DNA of 64,000 nt, from positions 62,001 through 126,000 of the forward strand of contig NZ_JAQFIN010000010.1 in assembly GCF_029504695.1 (NCBI RefSeq). Reading direction: 5' to 3'. Position numbers and translations under genes: made by a program. Origin of the DNA: Parabacteroides sp. PF5-6 (GTDB lineage Bacteria; Bacteroidota; Bacteroidia; Bacteroidales; Tannerellaceae). Below, piece by piece: positions 33,566 to 41,258 of this stretch (its first letter is position 1; each line of letters starts with the position of its first letter). A model generated the notes under the pieces. The model had not been told where the DNA came from. It saw only the letters and a list, made by a program, of their open reading frames with translations, and ran no database searches.

Positions 33566-36517
33566 ATGAAACGAGAACTACACCTGGCTTTGGCCCTGTT
33601 ACTCACCCTGACAACCCTGGCCGCAACCACCCTGCCCACAAGGGCACAGATTCACGTGAATCAAAAAGCTACCAGCAGCAACCCCGATGGTAAAAGCTGG
33701 GAAACAGCCTATACAGATTTAGCCGATGTACTCAAAGGCCTCACTGGCCCCGCAGAGGTCTGGGTCGCCAAAGGGACGTATAAACCAACAGATGACAACG
33801 ACCGCGACGCCTACTTCTCCATCCCCACGAACGTCCGCGTCTACGGCGGCTTTGCCGGAACGGAAGGAGAGACATTCGCCGACCGCGACTGGGCAAAGAA
33901 CAAAACGATCCTCTCGGGGGATATTGGTGAGGAAACGAAAGACGACAACTGCCTCAATGTGGTCAATCTCTATGGCGGCACGCTCGATGGATTTCATATC
34001 ACCGGAGGTTACTGCGACCCCGAAGGCGAAGTCCAAAGCAACGCCGGCGGAGTCTCTGCCAGCGGCGGCACCCTAACCAACAATACAATCTACGATAATA
34101 CAGCCACCGACTACGGCGGCGGAGTCCATGCCTCCAACGGCGCCATCCTGACCAACAATACGATCTACGGCAATAAAGCCGGCTACGGCGGCGGCGGAGT
34201 CTTTGCCGGCGCCGCCACCCTGATCAACAATACGATCTACGACAATGAAGCCACCCGCGACGGCGGCGGAGTCTATGCCAGCGGCACCTCCACCACCCTG
34301 TACAATAATATCCTCTGGAAAAATAAGGTTGGGGATAATGATGATGATCTCTACGTTTTCTCCTCCGCCTCCGGCTCCCATAACCTGATCGGCAGTAAGG
34401 CCCTGGAACAGGGCGCCTCTTATGATGACACCGACGACCTAATCGCCGACTCCGGCGCCTCCCTCTTTATCGACCCCGCCAACGGCGACTTCCGCCTGCG
34501 AAATGAAAGCCCGGATGTCAACCCGACTATCAACAAGGGAGATAACACGCTTTATGAAAACAAAGATTACCCCCTCACCGACGCCACCGGCCGCCTGCGC
34601 ATCAGTGGCGATGCGATCGATATCGGCGCCCACGAATACCAACACTTAGCGACCGACGCGAACGGTATCCTCTATGTCAACGCTTCGGCAGAGATCACGG
34701 ACGTTTATTCCGCCAACGGCTCCAGCTGGAACGATGCCGCACGCTCTTTAGCCGATGCCCTGAAATACGCAGCAACCCCGGCGAATAACGTCAAACAGAT
34801 CTGGGTCGCCCAAGGAACCTACTATCCGGAGGATATACCCGACAGCTACTCCGGCACGCGCGCCCGCACCTTCTCCATCCCCACGAACGTCCGCGTCTAT
34901 GGCGGCTTTGCCGGAACGGAAGACGAGGCATTCACCGATCGCGACTGGGTAACAAACCAAACGATCCTCTCGGGGGACCTAAACGGGGATGATAAGCCCG
35001 GGGATCTCGAAACAAACAAAAGCGACAACTGCCTCAATGTGGTCTATCTCAATGGCGGCACGCTCGATGGATTTCATATCACCGGAGGTAACGGTGCCTC
35101 CTACGGCTCCGCCGGCGGCGGAGTCTATGCCTACGGCGGCGCCACCCTGACCAACAATACGATCTACGGCAATACAGCCAGCTCCGGCGGCGGAGTCTAT
35201 GCCTACGACGGCGCCATCCTGACCAACAATACGATCTACGGCAATAAAGCCACCGAGGGCGGCGGAGTCTCTGCCCGCGGCAGTACCCTGACCAACAATA
35301 CGATCTACGATAATACAGCCACCTACGACGGCGGCGGAGTCTTTGCCTCCGGCGGCACCCTGACCAACAATACGATCTACGGCAATGAAGCCGGCAACGG
35401 CGACGGAGTCTATGCCTACGGCAGCGGCACCACCCTGTACAATAATATCCTCTGGGAAAATAATGCTGGCAGTGGTGAGGATCTCTACGTTAACGGCAGC
35501 ACCACCGGCTCCTATAACCTGATCGGCAGCATGGTCATGGATGGTACTTTTACTGGCGACAACCCCCTGACCGGCCCCACCTACAACCCCCGCTTTGCCA
35601 ACCCCGACGCCTACGACTTCCGCCTGCAGGAAGGAAGCCCGGCTATCGACGCGGGAGATAACGGTGCTTATAATGCACTTGATTATGCTCCTGAGACCGA
35701 CGCCAACGGCGACGACCGCATCCAGAATGAGATTATCAATATCGGCGCCTACGAAACAGTAGTGCCCGCCGACAATGCCGCCTACCATACCCTCACCCTC
35801 GAAGTGGCTCCGGGTATCGACTGTTACGGCCTCACCGCCGGAACGCACCAGCTGGCCGATGGCGATCACCTGCACCTGCAGTTCCTCGCCGACGACCGCA
35901 CACTGGGCCCTGACGACGTGATGCTGCTTGTCGACGGCATCGACACCCCCTTCACCATCCCCGCCGCCGGCAGCTACTACAGCTACATCCTTAACCCGAT
36001 CCACGGGGACCATACCGTACTGATCGCCCTCAGGGAATACACCGTCACCCTGCCCTCAGTGCCCGACGGTTTCACCCTCACGCCCGGCCCCGGCAACCAT
36101 AGCATCGCCTACGGCGCACCGTTCGCGTTCACCCTCACCGGCCCGTTCGATCCGGCAGTCGTGAAAGTCTTTGTCAATGGCATCGCAATCAGCCCCAACG
36201 GCGACCCCGCACAGACAGGGCATGCCCTGTCTCTACAGTACATCCTCGACCGCGTGATCGGCCCCGCCACCATCACCATCGAAGGCCTCACGGCCACGTC
36301 GAACGCCTCGCTCACGCAAGGCATCCGCCTGGCAATTATCAATTCTCAATTATCCATTATCAATTCCGGCTCTGCCATCGACGTATCAATCTACACCCTC
36401 ACCGGCAAAACCTTCGTGCACCTTCGTGCCCTTCGTGGTTCCCGCACCCTCACGCTTCCCGCCGGGGTCTATATCGTAAGGGCAGGAGAGGAGACGTGGA
36501 AGGTGGTTGTTAATTGA
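33566..36517 (+). CDS. Large beta-helix surface protein with T9SS C-terminal sorting domain
   Basis: 983 residues. After a signal peptide (ends near PTRAQ) come two homologous blocks, each starting with a W-x-x-A-x-x-x-L-x-D-x-L region, VRVYGGFAGTE and LDGFHITGG, then tandem turns of a right-handed parallel beta-helix (T-L-T-N-N-T-I-Y-G-N units of about 20-25 residues). Three beta-sandwich-like stretches follow and the last about 45 residues (SIYTLTGK...GVYIVR...KVVVN) are a type A T9SS sorting domain. It should be exported and attached to or released from the surface; adhesion or glycan binding is likely but unproven. A longer frame from 33401 was rejected because the promoter box and the signal peptide both favour 33566. 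Confidence 0.88.
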   Translation: MKRELHLALALLLTLTTLAATTLPTRAQIHVNQKATSSNPDGKSWETAYTDLADVLKGLTGPAEVWVAKGTYKPTDDNDRDAYFSIPTNVRVYGGFAGTEGETFADRDWAKNKTILSGDIGEETKDDNCLNVVNLYGGTLDGFHITGGYCDPEGEVQSNAGGVSASGGTLTNNTIYDNTATDYGGGVHASNGAILTNNTIYGNKAGYGGGGVFAGAATLINNTIYDNEATRDGGGVYASGTSTTLYNNILWKNKVGDNDDDLYVFSSASGSHNLIGSKALEQGASYDDTDDLIADSGASLFIDPANGDFRLRNESPDVNPTINKGDNTLYENKDYPLTDATGRLRISGDAIDIGAHEYQHLATDANGILYVNASAEITDVYSANGSSWNDAARSLADALKYAATPANNVKQIWVAQGTYYPEDIPDSYSGTRARTFSIPTNVRVYGGFAGTEDEAFTDRDWVTNQTILSGDLNGDDKPGDLETNKSDNCLNVVYLNGGTLDGFHITGGNGASYGSAGGGVYAYGGATLTNNTIYGNTASSGGGVYAYDGAILTNNTIYGNKATEGGGVSARGSTLTNNTIYDNTATYDGGGVFASGGTLTNNTIYGNEAGNGDGVYAYGSGTTLYNNILWENNAGSGEDLYVNGSTTGSYNLIGSMVMDGTFTGDNPLTGPTYNPRFANPDAYDFRLQEGSPAIDAGDNGAYNALDYAPETDANGDDRIQNEIINIGAYETVVPADNAAYHTLTLEVAPGIDCYGLTAGTHQLADGDHLHLQFLADDRTLGPDDVMLLVDGIDTPFTIPAAGSYYSYILNPIHGDHTVLIALREYTVTLPSVPDGFTLTPGPGNHSIAYGAPFAFTLTGPFDPAVVKVFVNGIAISPNGDPAQTGHALSLQYILDRVIGPATITIEGLTATSNASLTQGIRLAIINSQLSIINSGSAIDVSIYTLTGKTFVHLRALRGSRTLTLPAGVYIVRAGEETWKVVVN
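34061..35430 (+). repeat. Coding minisatellite in the beta-helix gene
   Basis: Units containing ACCAACAATACGATCTACGG recur with near-perfect identity about eight times in two clusters (34073-34310 and 35147-35440), roughly 60-75 bp apart. The codons between the fixed strings vary. Confidence 0.85.
36333..36367 (+). repeat. In-frame intergenic-type simple repeat before the sorting domain
   Basis: CAATTATCAATTCTCAATTA-type sequence is read as AIINSQLSIINS. Closely similar TTGATAATTGATAATTGA units occur just after this gene's stop codon. Confidence 0.75.
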
Positions 36518-36563
36518 TAATTGATAATTGATAGTTGATAGAAGATAGAAGGTAGAAGATCCT

Positions 36564-36767
36564 AAGCCGCGTAGTGGCGATCTGTACACAGCCCCGTGCG
36601 GAAGCGCGGGGTTATGAATGCCCCCATCCAATCAGAAGCGCCACGTAGTGGTGCTATGTAGATAAACAACAGATACATAGCACCACTACGTGGCGCCTTC
36701 CCTTTTTAAACACGTCCAACCCCGCGCTTCCGCACGGGGCTGTATTCAGATCGCCGCTACGCGGCTT
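36564..36767. repeat. Nested palindrome with 50-bp outer and 23-bp inner arms
   Basis: Outer arms 36564-36613 and 36718-36767 match at 47 of 50 positions. Inside them 36638-36660 and 36674-36696 are a perfect 23-bp inverted repeat (GCGCCACGTAGTGGTGCTAT start) around a 13-nt loop. No gene is visible. It follows the beta-helix gene. Confidence 0.9.
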
Positions 36768-36871
36768 TCGCACCTTCAGCGCTCCGTTGATTATTTATCC
36801 GTCAGACCCAGGGTTTCATAGACCTCCGGCCTATTCACCCTGGGCTGAAGGCTAACGCGCTTTCAGCGCTT

Positions 36872-36990
36872 CCCCTCTTGAGAGGGGTTAGGGGTGTGTG
36901 ACGAGCGGAGCGAGCACAGGCAAATCAGCATACATATTTCTGCTCGCCTACGGCTCGTCACACACCCCCAGCCCCTCTCAAGAGGGGAGC
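36872..36990. repeat. Hairpin-tipped element, diverged copy D
   Basis: Arms 36872-36916 and 36941-36987 are complementary apart from a few changes; each ends in CCCCTCTTGAGAGGGG-type hairpins. The flank GGAGCCGAG then GTCCACT resembles the flank of copies A and C, so I place it in the same family. Confidence 0.65.
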
Positions 36991-37048
36991 CGAGAATGTC
37001 CACTGCGTATTCTTCTCCCTTCTCCCTTCTATCTTCTATCTTCTCCTT

Positions 37049-37279
37049 CTAATCAACCATCACCTTCCACACGGCGTTTCCGGTGCGGACGATATAGATG
37101 CCAGCGGGTAAGGTAAGGGTGCGGGAACCACGAAGGGCACGAAGGTGCACGAAGGTTTTGCCGGTGAGGGTGAAACGGAACATCTGACCATAGGCCACCG
37201 GCCATTCGCCGGGGCCTGAGGCATCACTACATTTTTTATATGTGGTAGGGTTATTATGATGATGATTGTTGGCTAACAA
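37049..37279 (-). pseudogene. Remnant of a second T9SS sorting domain, inverted
   Basis: On the minus strand, 37049-37172 encodes LTGKTFVHLRALRGSRTLTL and PAGIYIVRTGNAVWKVMVD, nearly the same as the end of the beta-helix protein. The frame extends to an ATG at 37279 but that part resembles no domain and no signal peptide is present. It is best read as the 3' end of a deleted or rearranged paralogue, facing the intact gene across the palindromes at 36.5-37.0 kb. Confidence 0.75.
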
Positions 37280-37328
37280 AGGTAGGCGATTGAAGGTTGC
37301 ATTAATTTTTCTTCGGCCTCCTTTCTCT

Positions 37329-37414
37329 TAACTTTTTGACAAAACTTTCTTAACTTTTTGACAAAAACAGGGCGCTTATTAATCATTTGGCAATCCGCAT
37401 TTACTTTTTGGCAA
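37329..37414. promoter_or_regulatory. Repeated TTTTTGRCAA sites upstream of the AraC-type gene
   Basis: ACTTTTTGACAAAA at 37331 and 37353 (22 bp apart), a weaker TCATTTGGCAA at 37383 and ACTTTTTGGCAA at 37403 precede the regulator gene. They may be operator sites, possibly for autoregulation. Confidence 0.5.
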
Positions 37415-37433
37415 TTCTCCTTATCTTTATCGC

Positions 37434-38654
37434 ATGAATGAGACTGTTTTTTATACGCTCCTGCATGGGATGAATGGAGTGGATATCGGGGTGTGCGGGT
37501 TGAGCGCTTTCTTGTTGCTTCGGCAGTCGGAAGGGGTGCGTTCGCGACGGGTGTTGGCGGTGATGATGTTATTGTGGGGGATAGTCTACCTGAATATGCT
37601 GCTTCAGACACTGATTTATCCGTTGGAAAGCCGGGGAGTGATGCCTCCCTATACGCTTATCGGGGGGACGTTTGTGGTGATCATTACGACCTTTTATGTG
37701 ATCGAAGTGGTGCGCAACGGCTGGCTGACGCCCAAACATATCTTCTATTGGTTTACGCCTTTCCTCGTCGTAGTCGCATTCTATTATATGGTATTAGGGG
37801 TCACGGGCGAGGTGGAAACCCGGCTGCCCGACCTGCGGGCATTCGGCAGTTACCTGTTCCAATTCAATGTCTGGTACCGCCTGGTATTGTTATTCACCTG
37901 CCTGGCCTACCTGGGTATTATGTTTGTACTCTTCCGTCGTTATGCGCCTTCTTACCGGCGGTGGCTTGAAGATCATTACTCTTCGACCGAAAACATGGAT
38001 ATCGCCTGGATCCGTTATTATAATTTCGGACTACTCTGCATGACATTGATCTATTTCTATGCCCTGGCCACCGGCGACCGGAATGCCTATCTCGTGCATT
38101 TTGCGATCACGATCGTATTTTTTTCTTATATCACCGGCAAAGGATTATTCCATGTCGATCCGTATCCCGAAGGGTATTTCCGCGAGACGATGAACGACCG
38201 CCTGGCCGAAGAGGCCGACCTGCTCCGGGAGGAGACCGAAGAGCTTGTGTTTTCGTCCAGCGAGTCGTTCGCGCCCAAACTGGAAGAATATAAATCACGC
38301 TTTGAAGAATGGATGCAAACCGAGAAGCCTTACCTGCAACCGGAATTCAAACGCTCCGACCTGGCGGAGATCCTACCGATGAACCGCACCTACCTCTCCC
38401 GGTTGTTCAGTGAAGGCTATGCGATGTCGTTCAGCCAGGTAGTGCGCCGTTACCGCGTGGAAGAGGCTAAGCGGTTGATAGAAGAAAAGCCACAGCTGAC
38501 ACTCAAACAGTTGTATCCGCTCTGTGGCTTCTCTTCAGATATTGTATTCCACCGCACGTTTACCGAAGTCACCGGCATGACTCCGAAGCAGTTTAAAGAA
38601 ACTATTCCACCGCCCACTCAAACAGCCCCGCGGAATGTTCCGCCGGTTGCTTGA
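37434..38654 (+). CDS. Membrane-anchored AraC-type transcriptional regulator
   Basis: 406 residues. The first 230 residues hold six or seven hydrophobic helices; the C-terminal 110 are an AraC helix-turn-helix (SDLAEILPMNRTYLSRLFSE and the CGFSSDIVFHRTFTEVTGMT region). Regulators with an N-terminal multi-pass membrane domain occur in Bacteroidetes; the signal they sense is unknown. A weak -7 box (TATCTTTA, 37422) is close to the ATG. The last 53 bases overlap the 3' end of the convergent GH127 gene, so the two mRNAs are complementary there. Confidence 0.9.
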   Translation: MNETVFYTLLHGMNGVDIGVCGLSAFLLLRQSEGVRSRRVLAVMMLLWGIVYLNMLLQTLIYPLESRGVMPPYTLIGGTFVVIITTFYVIEVVRNGWLTPKHIFYWFTPFLVVVAFYYMVLGVTGEVETRLPDLRAFGSYLFQFNVWYRLVLLFTCLAYLGIMFVLFRRYAPSYRRWLEDHYSSTENMDIAWIRYYNFGLLCMTLIYFYALATGDRNAYLVHFAITIVFFSYITGKGLFHVDPYPEGYFRETMNDRLAEEADLLREETEELVFSSSESFAPKLEEYKSRFEEWMQTEKPYLQPEFKRSDLAEILPMNRTYLSRLFSEGYAMSFSQVVRRYRVEEAKRLIEEKPQLTLKQLYPLCGFSSDIVFHRTFTEVTGMTPKQFKETIPPPTQTAPRNVPPVA

Positions 38655-40998
38655 CTTCCAATTTCAAGGCTTGGGTGGTTACCGGTTTGAATTGCACGGT
38701 ATTGTTCACGCCTTTCTCCGTTTTGTACGCAGAGGTATTCTCTACCGGCTTCCAATTGCCGGAAGCATCCTTATAATACAGTTTCCAGCTCTCCGGCACG
38801 CGGCATCCGCCCCAGGGCGAGTCGTCGTACCAGAAGATCGATGAACGTGAGATCTCGATCGGTTTTTCAAATTCGTAAGCGATCCATTCGGTCGTTCCCG
38901 CATTCGGCCACCAGTGGTAATATGGTGCCGAGCGGTCGGTTTCATCTTTCGGCAACAAGCCGTCGTTGATTGCCGAGATGGATTTAACGACATGGGAGGC
39001 GGTCACCGTCGCATGCGTCGTTGCCGTCGGAGGCATCTGCGGACGGGTCGCACTCAGTTCCTGCGGCAACCAAACCGTCATCTCTCCCGATCCGCGGTGC
39101 GCCCAGGCATAATAAGGGATCAGGGTCAAGGTTACGTCTTCCGCCAATAAGCGTCCGCGGTCGTCATATTTCAATACCTGTGCGTTGGTTTGGATCTGAT
39201 TCAAGCCATAGAGCAGGTCGGACTTCCCGATCACTTTGTATTCCGGCTTGCGGTTCATCACCACGCTGTGTACGCTGAAGTTATTATCCGGCCATTCGGC
39301 ACAATAGACCACCGGACCGCGTTCGACGGCAACTCTTCCCCGGTCGGCTTCCACTTTGTAGTTCGCTTTCACCGTACGCGGCTCCATATCGAAATGCACT
39401 TCGACGTAATCGCCTTTCTTCCAGGTCCGGTCGATGGTGAAATAGCCTTTATCCAATGTGGCTTCTACCTTCTCGCCGTTCACCTTCACCACGTAACCCA
39501 ACTGTTTATTGTCGGCATACGTATAAAGATCGCTGGGAACCACTTCGTTCTGCACCCATCCCGGAATACGCAGTTTCAGGGCGAAAGCCTGTTTGCCGCG
39601 GGGCGTCACATCCAGGCGGATATCGCCATTCCACGGATAGTGGGTAGTCTGGGTCAAAGACACCTTCTTCCCGCCTACCTGGATATCGGAAGTATTGCTC
39701 ATAAACAGGTTCACATAAAGATCATTCGCATGCACCGCATAGATATAACCCGGCAAAGAAGGGATAAAACGGCAGACATTCGACGGACAACAGGCACAGC
39801 CGAACCAGGCCTGGCGCTGATGCTGTCCGATCGATTCGAGGGGATTGGGATAGAAGAAACCTCCCCCATCGAGGGAGATGCCGGAGATCAGCCCGTTGTA
39901 GAGCGTACGTTCCAACACATCGTAGTATTTCGATTCGCCATGCAACAGAAACAGGCGATAGTTCCAATACACATTGCCGATGGCGGCACAGGTCTCGCAA
40001 TAGGCCGACATATTCGGCAGTTCGTAGTTCTTGCCGAAAGCTTCCCCGTGGTTCGTGGCCCCGATGCCTCCGGTGATATAGAGTTTTTTGGTCACCACAT
40101 TATCCCAGATCCGCCCGATCGCATCCACATATCCCTTGTCTCCGGTCAATGCAGCCACATCGGCCATACCGGAATACATATATGCCGCGCGCACAGCATG
40201 GCCTACAGCCTCATCCTGCTCGAGCACGGGTTTATGCGCCTGGCTGTATTCGTCTTTCCGGCTGGTATATCCGCGTTTGTCGAGGAAGAATTTAGCCAGA
40301 TCGAGATACTTTTGCTGTCCGGTGACGAGATAAAGTTTGGCCAATGCCATCTCGGCGATCTGGTGTCCGGGCACTCGGACGAGCTTACCCGGTGCATCTC
40401 CGATCTCCCGATCGATACAATCGGCATAACGGATAGCGATATCGAGGAATTTCCTTTCCCCGGTTGCCTGATAGTGGGCAATCGCCCCTTCGATCATGTG
40501 TCCGAGGTTATAAAACTCATGGCTCAGGTCTTCCACCTTCTCCCAACGCGTCGTGCCGGCCCATTCGTGCGGATGGGTGGGGTTCATCGTGCGGGCGGTG
40601 AAGAGGTAACCATCGGGTTCCTGTGCCTTGGCGACAACATTGAGCACGCTGTCGATATATTTCTCCAGTTTCTTATCGGGATAGGTCTGCAACAGGTAGC
40701 TGGCGCCTTCGATGGTTTTGTAGACATCGGTATCGTCGAAAGAGTAGCCGCCCACCTTGTAGTCCGTACTGGGGTTTGCCGCTTTGACAAAGTTTTCGTA
40801 TCGTCCCGTCTCTTCACATTTACTGAAAGCCAGGGGAATCGTCACTTCCCGGCTGGCATTCAACCGCTGCCCCCAGAACTGATCCGTCACCTTGACCGAA
40901 GTAAAAGGAACCGGACTGATGGGATAACCCCCGCTCTGCGTTTGTGCGGTGGCGATCAGGCCCAAAGCCAGCAATAGGGTTACTAAACTCTTTTTCAT
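38602..40998 (-). CDS. GH127 beta-L-arabinofuranosidase
   Basis: 798 residues, a signal peptide (ends near TAQTQ) followed by the DUF1680/GH127 alpha-toroid. The zinc and thiolate site is visible: E and C in MSAYCETCAAIGNVYWN (about 332-334) and GCACCPSN (about 401-404), in which the middle Cys corresponds to the catalytic Cys417 of HypBA1. A C-terminal discoidin-like region (about 690-798) may bind sugar. It should remove beta-L-arabinofuranose in the periplasm or at the outer membrane. It is the third gene after susC and susD and also has a promoter-like box of its own at 41089-41096. Confidence 0.95.
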   Translation of the reverse strand: MKKSLVTLLLALGLIATAQTQSGGYPISPVPFTSVKVTDQFWGQRLNASREVTIPLAFSKCEETGRYENFVKAANPSTDYKVGGYSFDDTDVYKTIEGASYLLQTYPDKKLEKYIDSVLNVVAKAQEPDGYLFTARTMNPTHPHEWAGTTRWEKVEDLSHEFYNLGHMIEGAIAHYQATGERKFLDIAIRYADCIDREIGDAPGKLVRVPGHQIAEMALAKLYLVTGQQKYLDLAKFFLDKRGYTSRKDEYSQAHKPVLEQDEAVGHAVRAAYMYSGMADVAALTGDKGYVDAIGRIWDNVVTKKLYITGGIGATNHGEAFGKNYELPNMSAYCETCAAIGNVYWNYRLFLLHGESKYYDVLERTLYNGLISGISLDGGGFFYPNPLESIGQHQRQAWFGCACCPSNVCRFIPSLPGYIYAVHANDLYVNLFMSNTSDIQVGGKKVSLTQTTHYPWNGDIRLDVTPRGKQAFALKLRIPGWVQNEVVPSDLYTYADNKQLGYVVKVNGEKVEATLDKGYFTIDRTWKKGDYVEVHFDMEPRTVKANYKVEADRGRVAVERGPVVYCAEWPDNNFSVHSVVMNRKPEYKVIGKSDLLYGLNQIQTNAQVLKYDDRGRLLAEDVTLTLIPYYAWAHRGSGEMTVWLPQELSATRPQMPPTATTHATVTASHVVKSISAINDGLLPKDETDRSAPYYHWWPNAGTTEWIAYEFEKPIEISRSSIFWYDDSPWGGCRVPESWKLYYKDASGNWKPVENTSAYKTEKGVNNTVQFKPVTTQALKLEVKQPAEHSAGLFEWAVE

Positions 40999-41035
40999 GT
41001 TGTGTTTATTTTAAGTTTAACTTGTTGTTTTAAGG

Positions 41036-41082
41036 ATTTTAGGTCTTTAAGGACCTTAAGGACTTTAAAGACTTTAAGGTGC
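41036..41082. repeat. 9-bp simple repeat in the GH127 leader
   Basis: Units such as CTTTAAGGA repeat between the GH127 start and its -7 box; related TTAAAGACTTTAAGG units face them. Confidence 0.7.
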
Positions 41083-41088
41083 TATGCA

Positions 41089-41096
41089 CAAAGATA
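41089..41096 (-). promoter_or_regulatory. -7 box for GH127
   Basis: TATCTTTG on the minus strand; the leader of about 85 nt would include the 9-bp repeat. Confidence 0.6.
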
Positions 41097-41185
41097 AGTG
41101 TAATACTATCACATAAGATATTGCGGAGTCCAAAAATATACAAATAATATCTAAAGCGAGGCTTTGTAACTCCCTCTTTCACAAA

Positions 41186-41216
41186 GAGGACGCGACATCC
41201 CGTCGCATCCTCTTCC
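41186..41216 (-). terminator. Hairpin between susD and GH127
   Basis: AAGAGGACGCGAC and GTCGCATCCTCTT form a 13-bp stem with one mismatch. It lacks a T-tract, so it may be a partial terminator, an mRNA stabiliser or a processing site that sets expression of GH127 below that of susCD. Confidence 0.5.
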
Positions 41217-41258
41217 ACATTATCATTATTTGTATGTCTATATTCAAATCCCTGTCGG

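Noticed and set aside
39190-40977. 595-codon open frame antisense to GH127
   Set aside because: The frame lies opposite a clear GH127 gene and its amino acid content is that of complementary codon bias. It has no recognisable domain or promoter.
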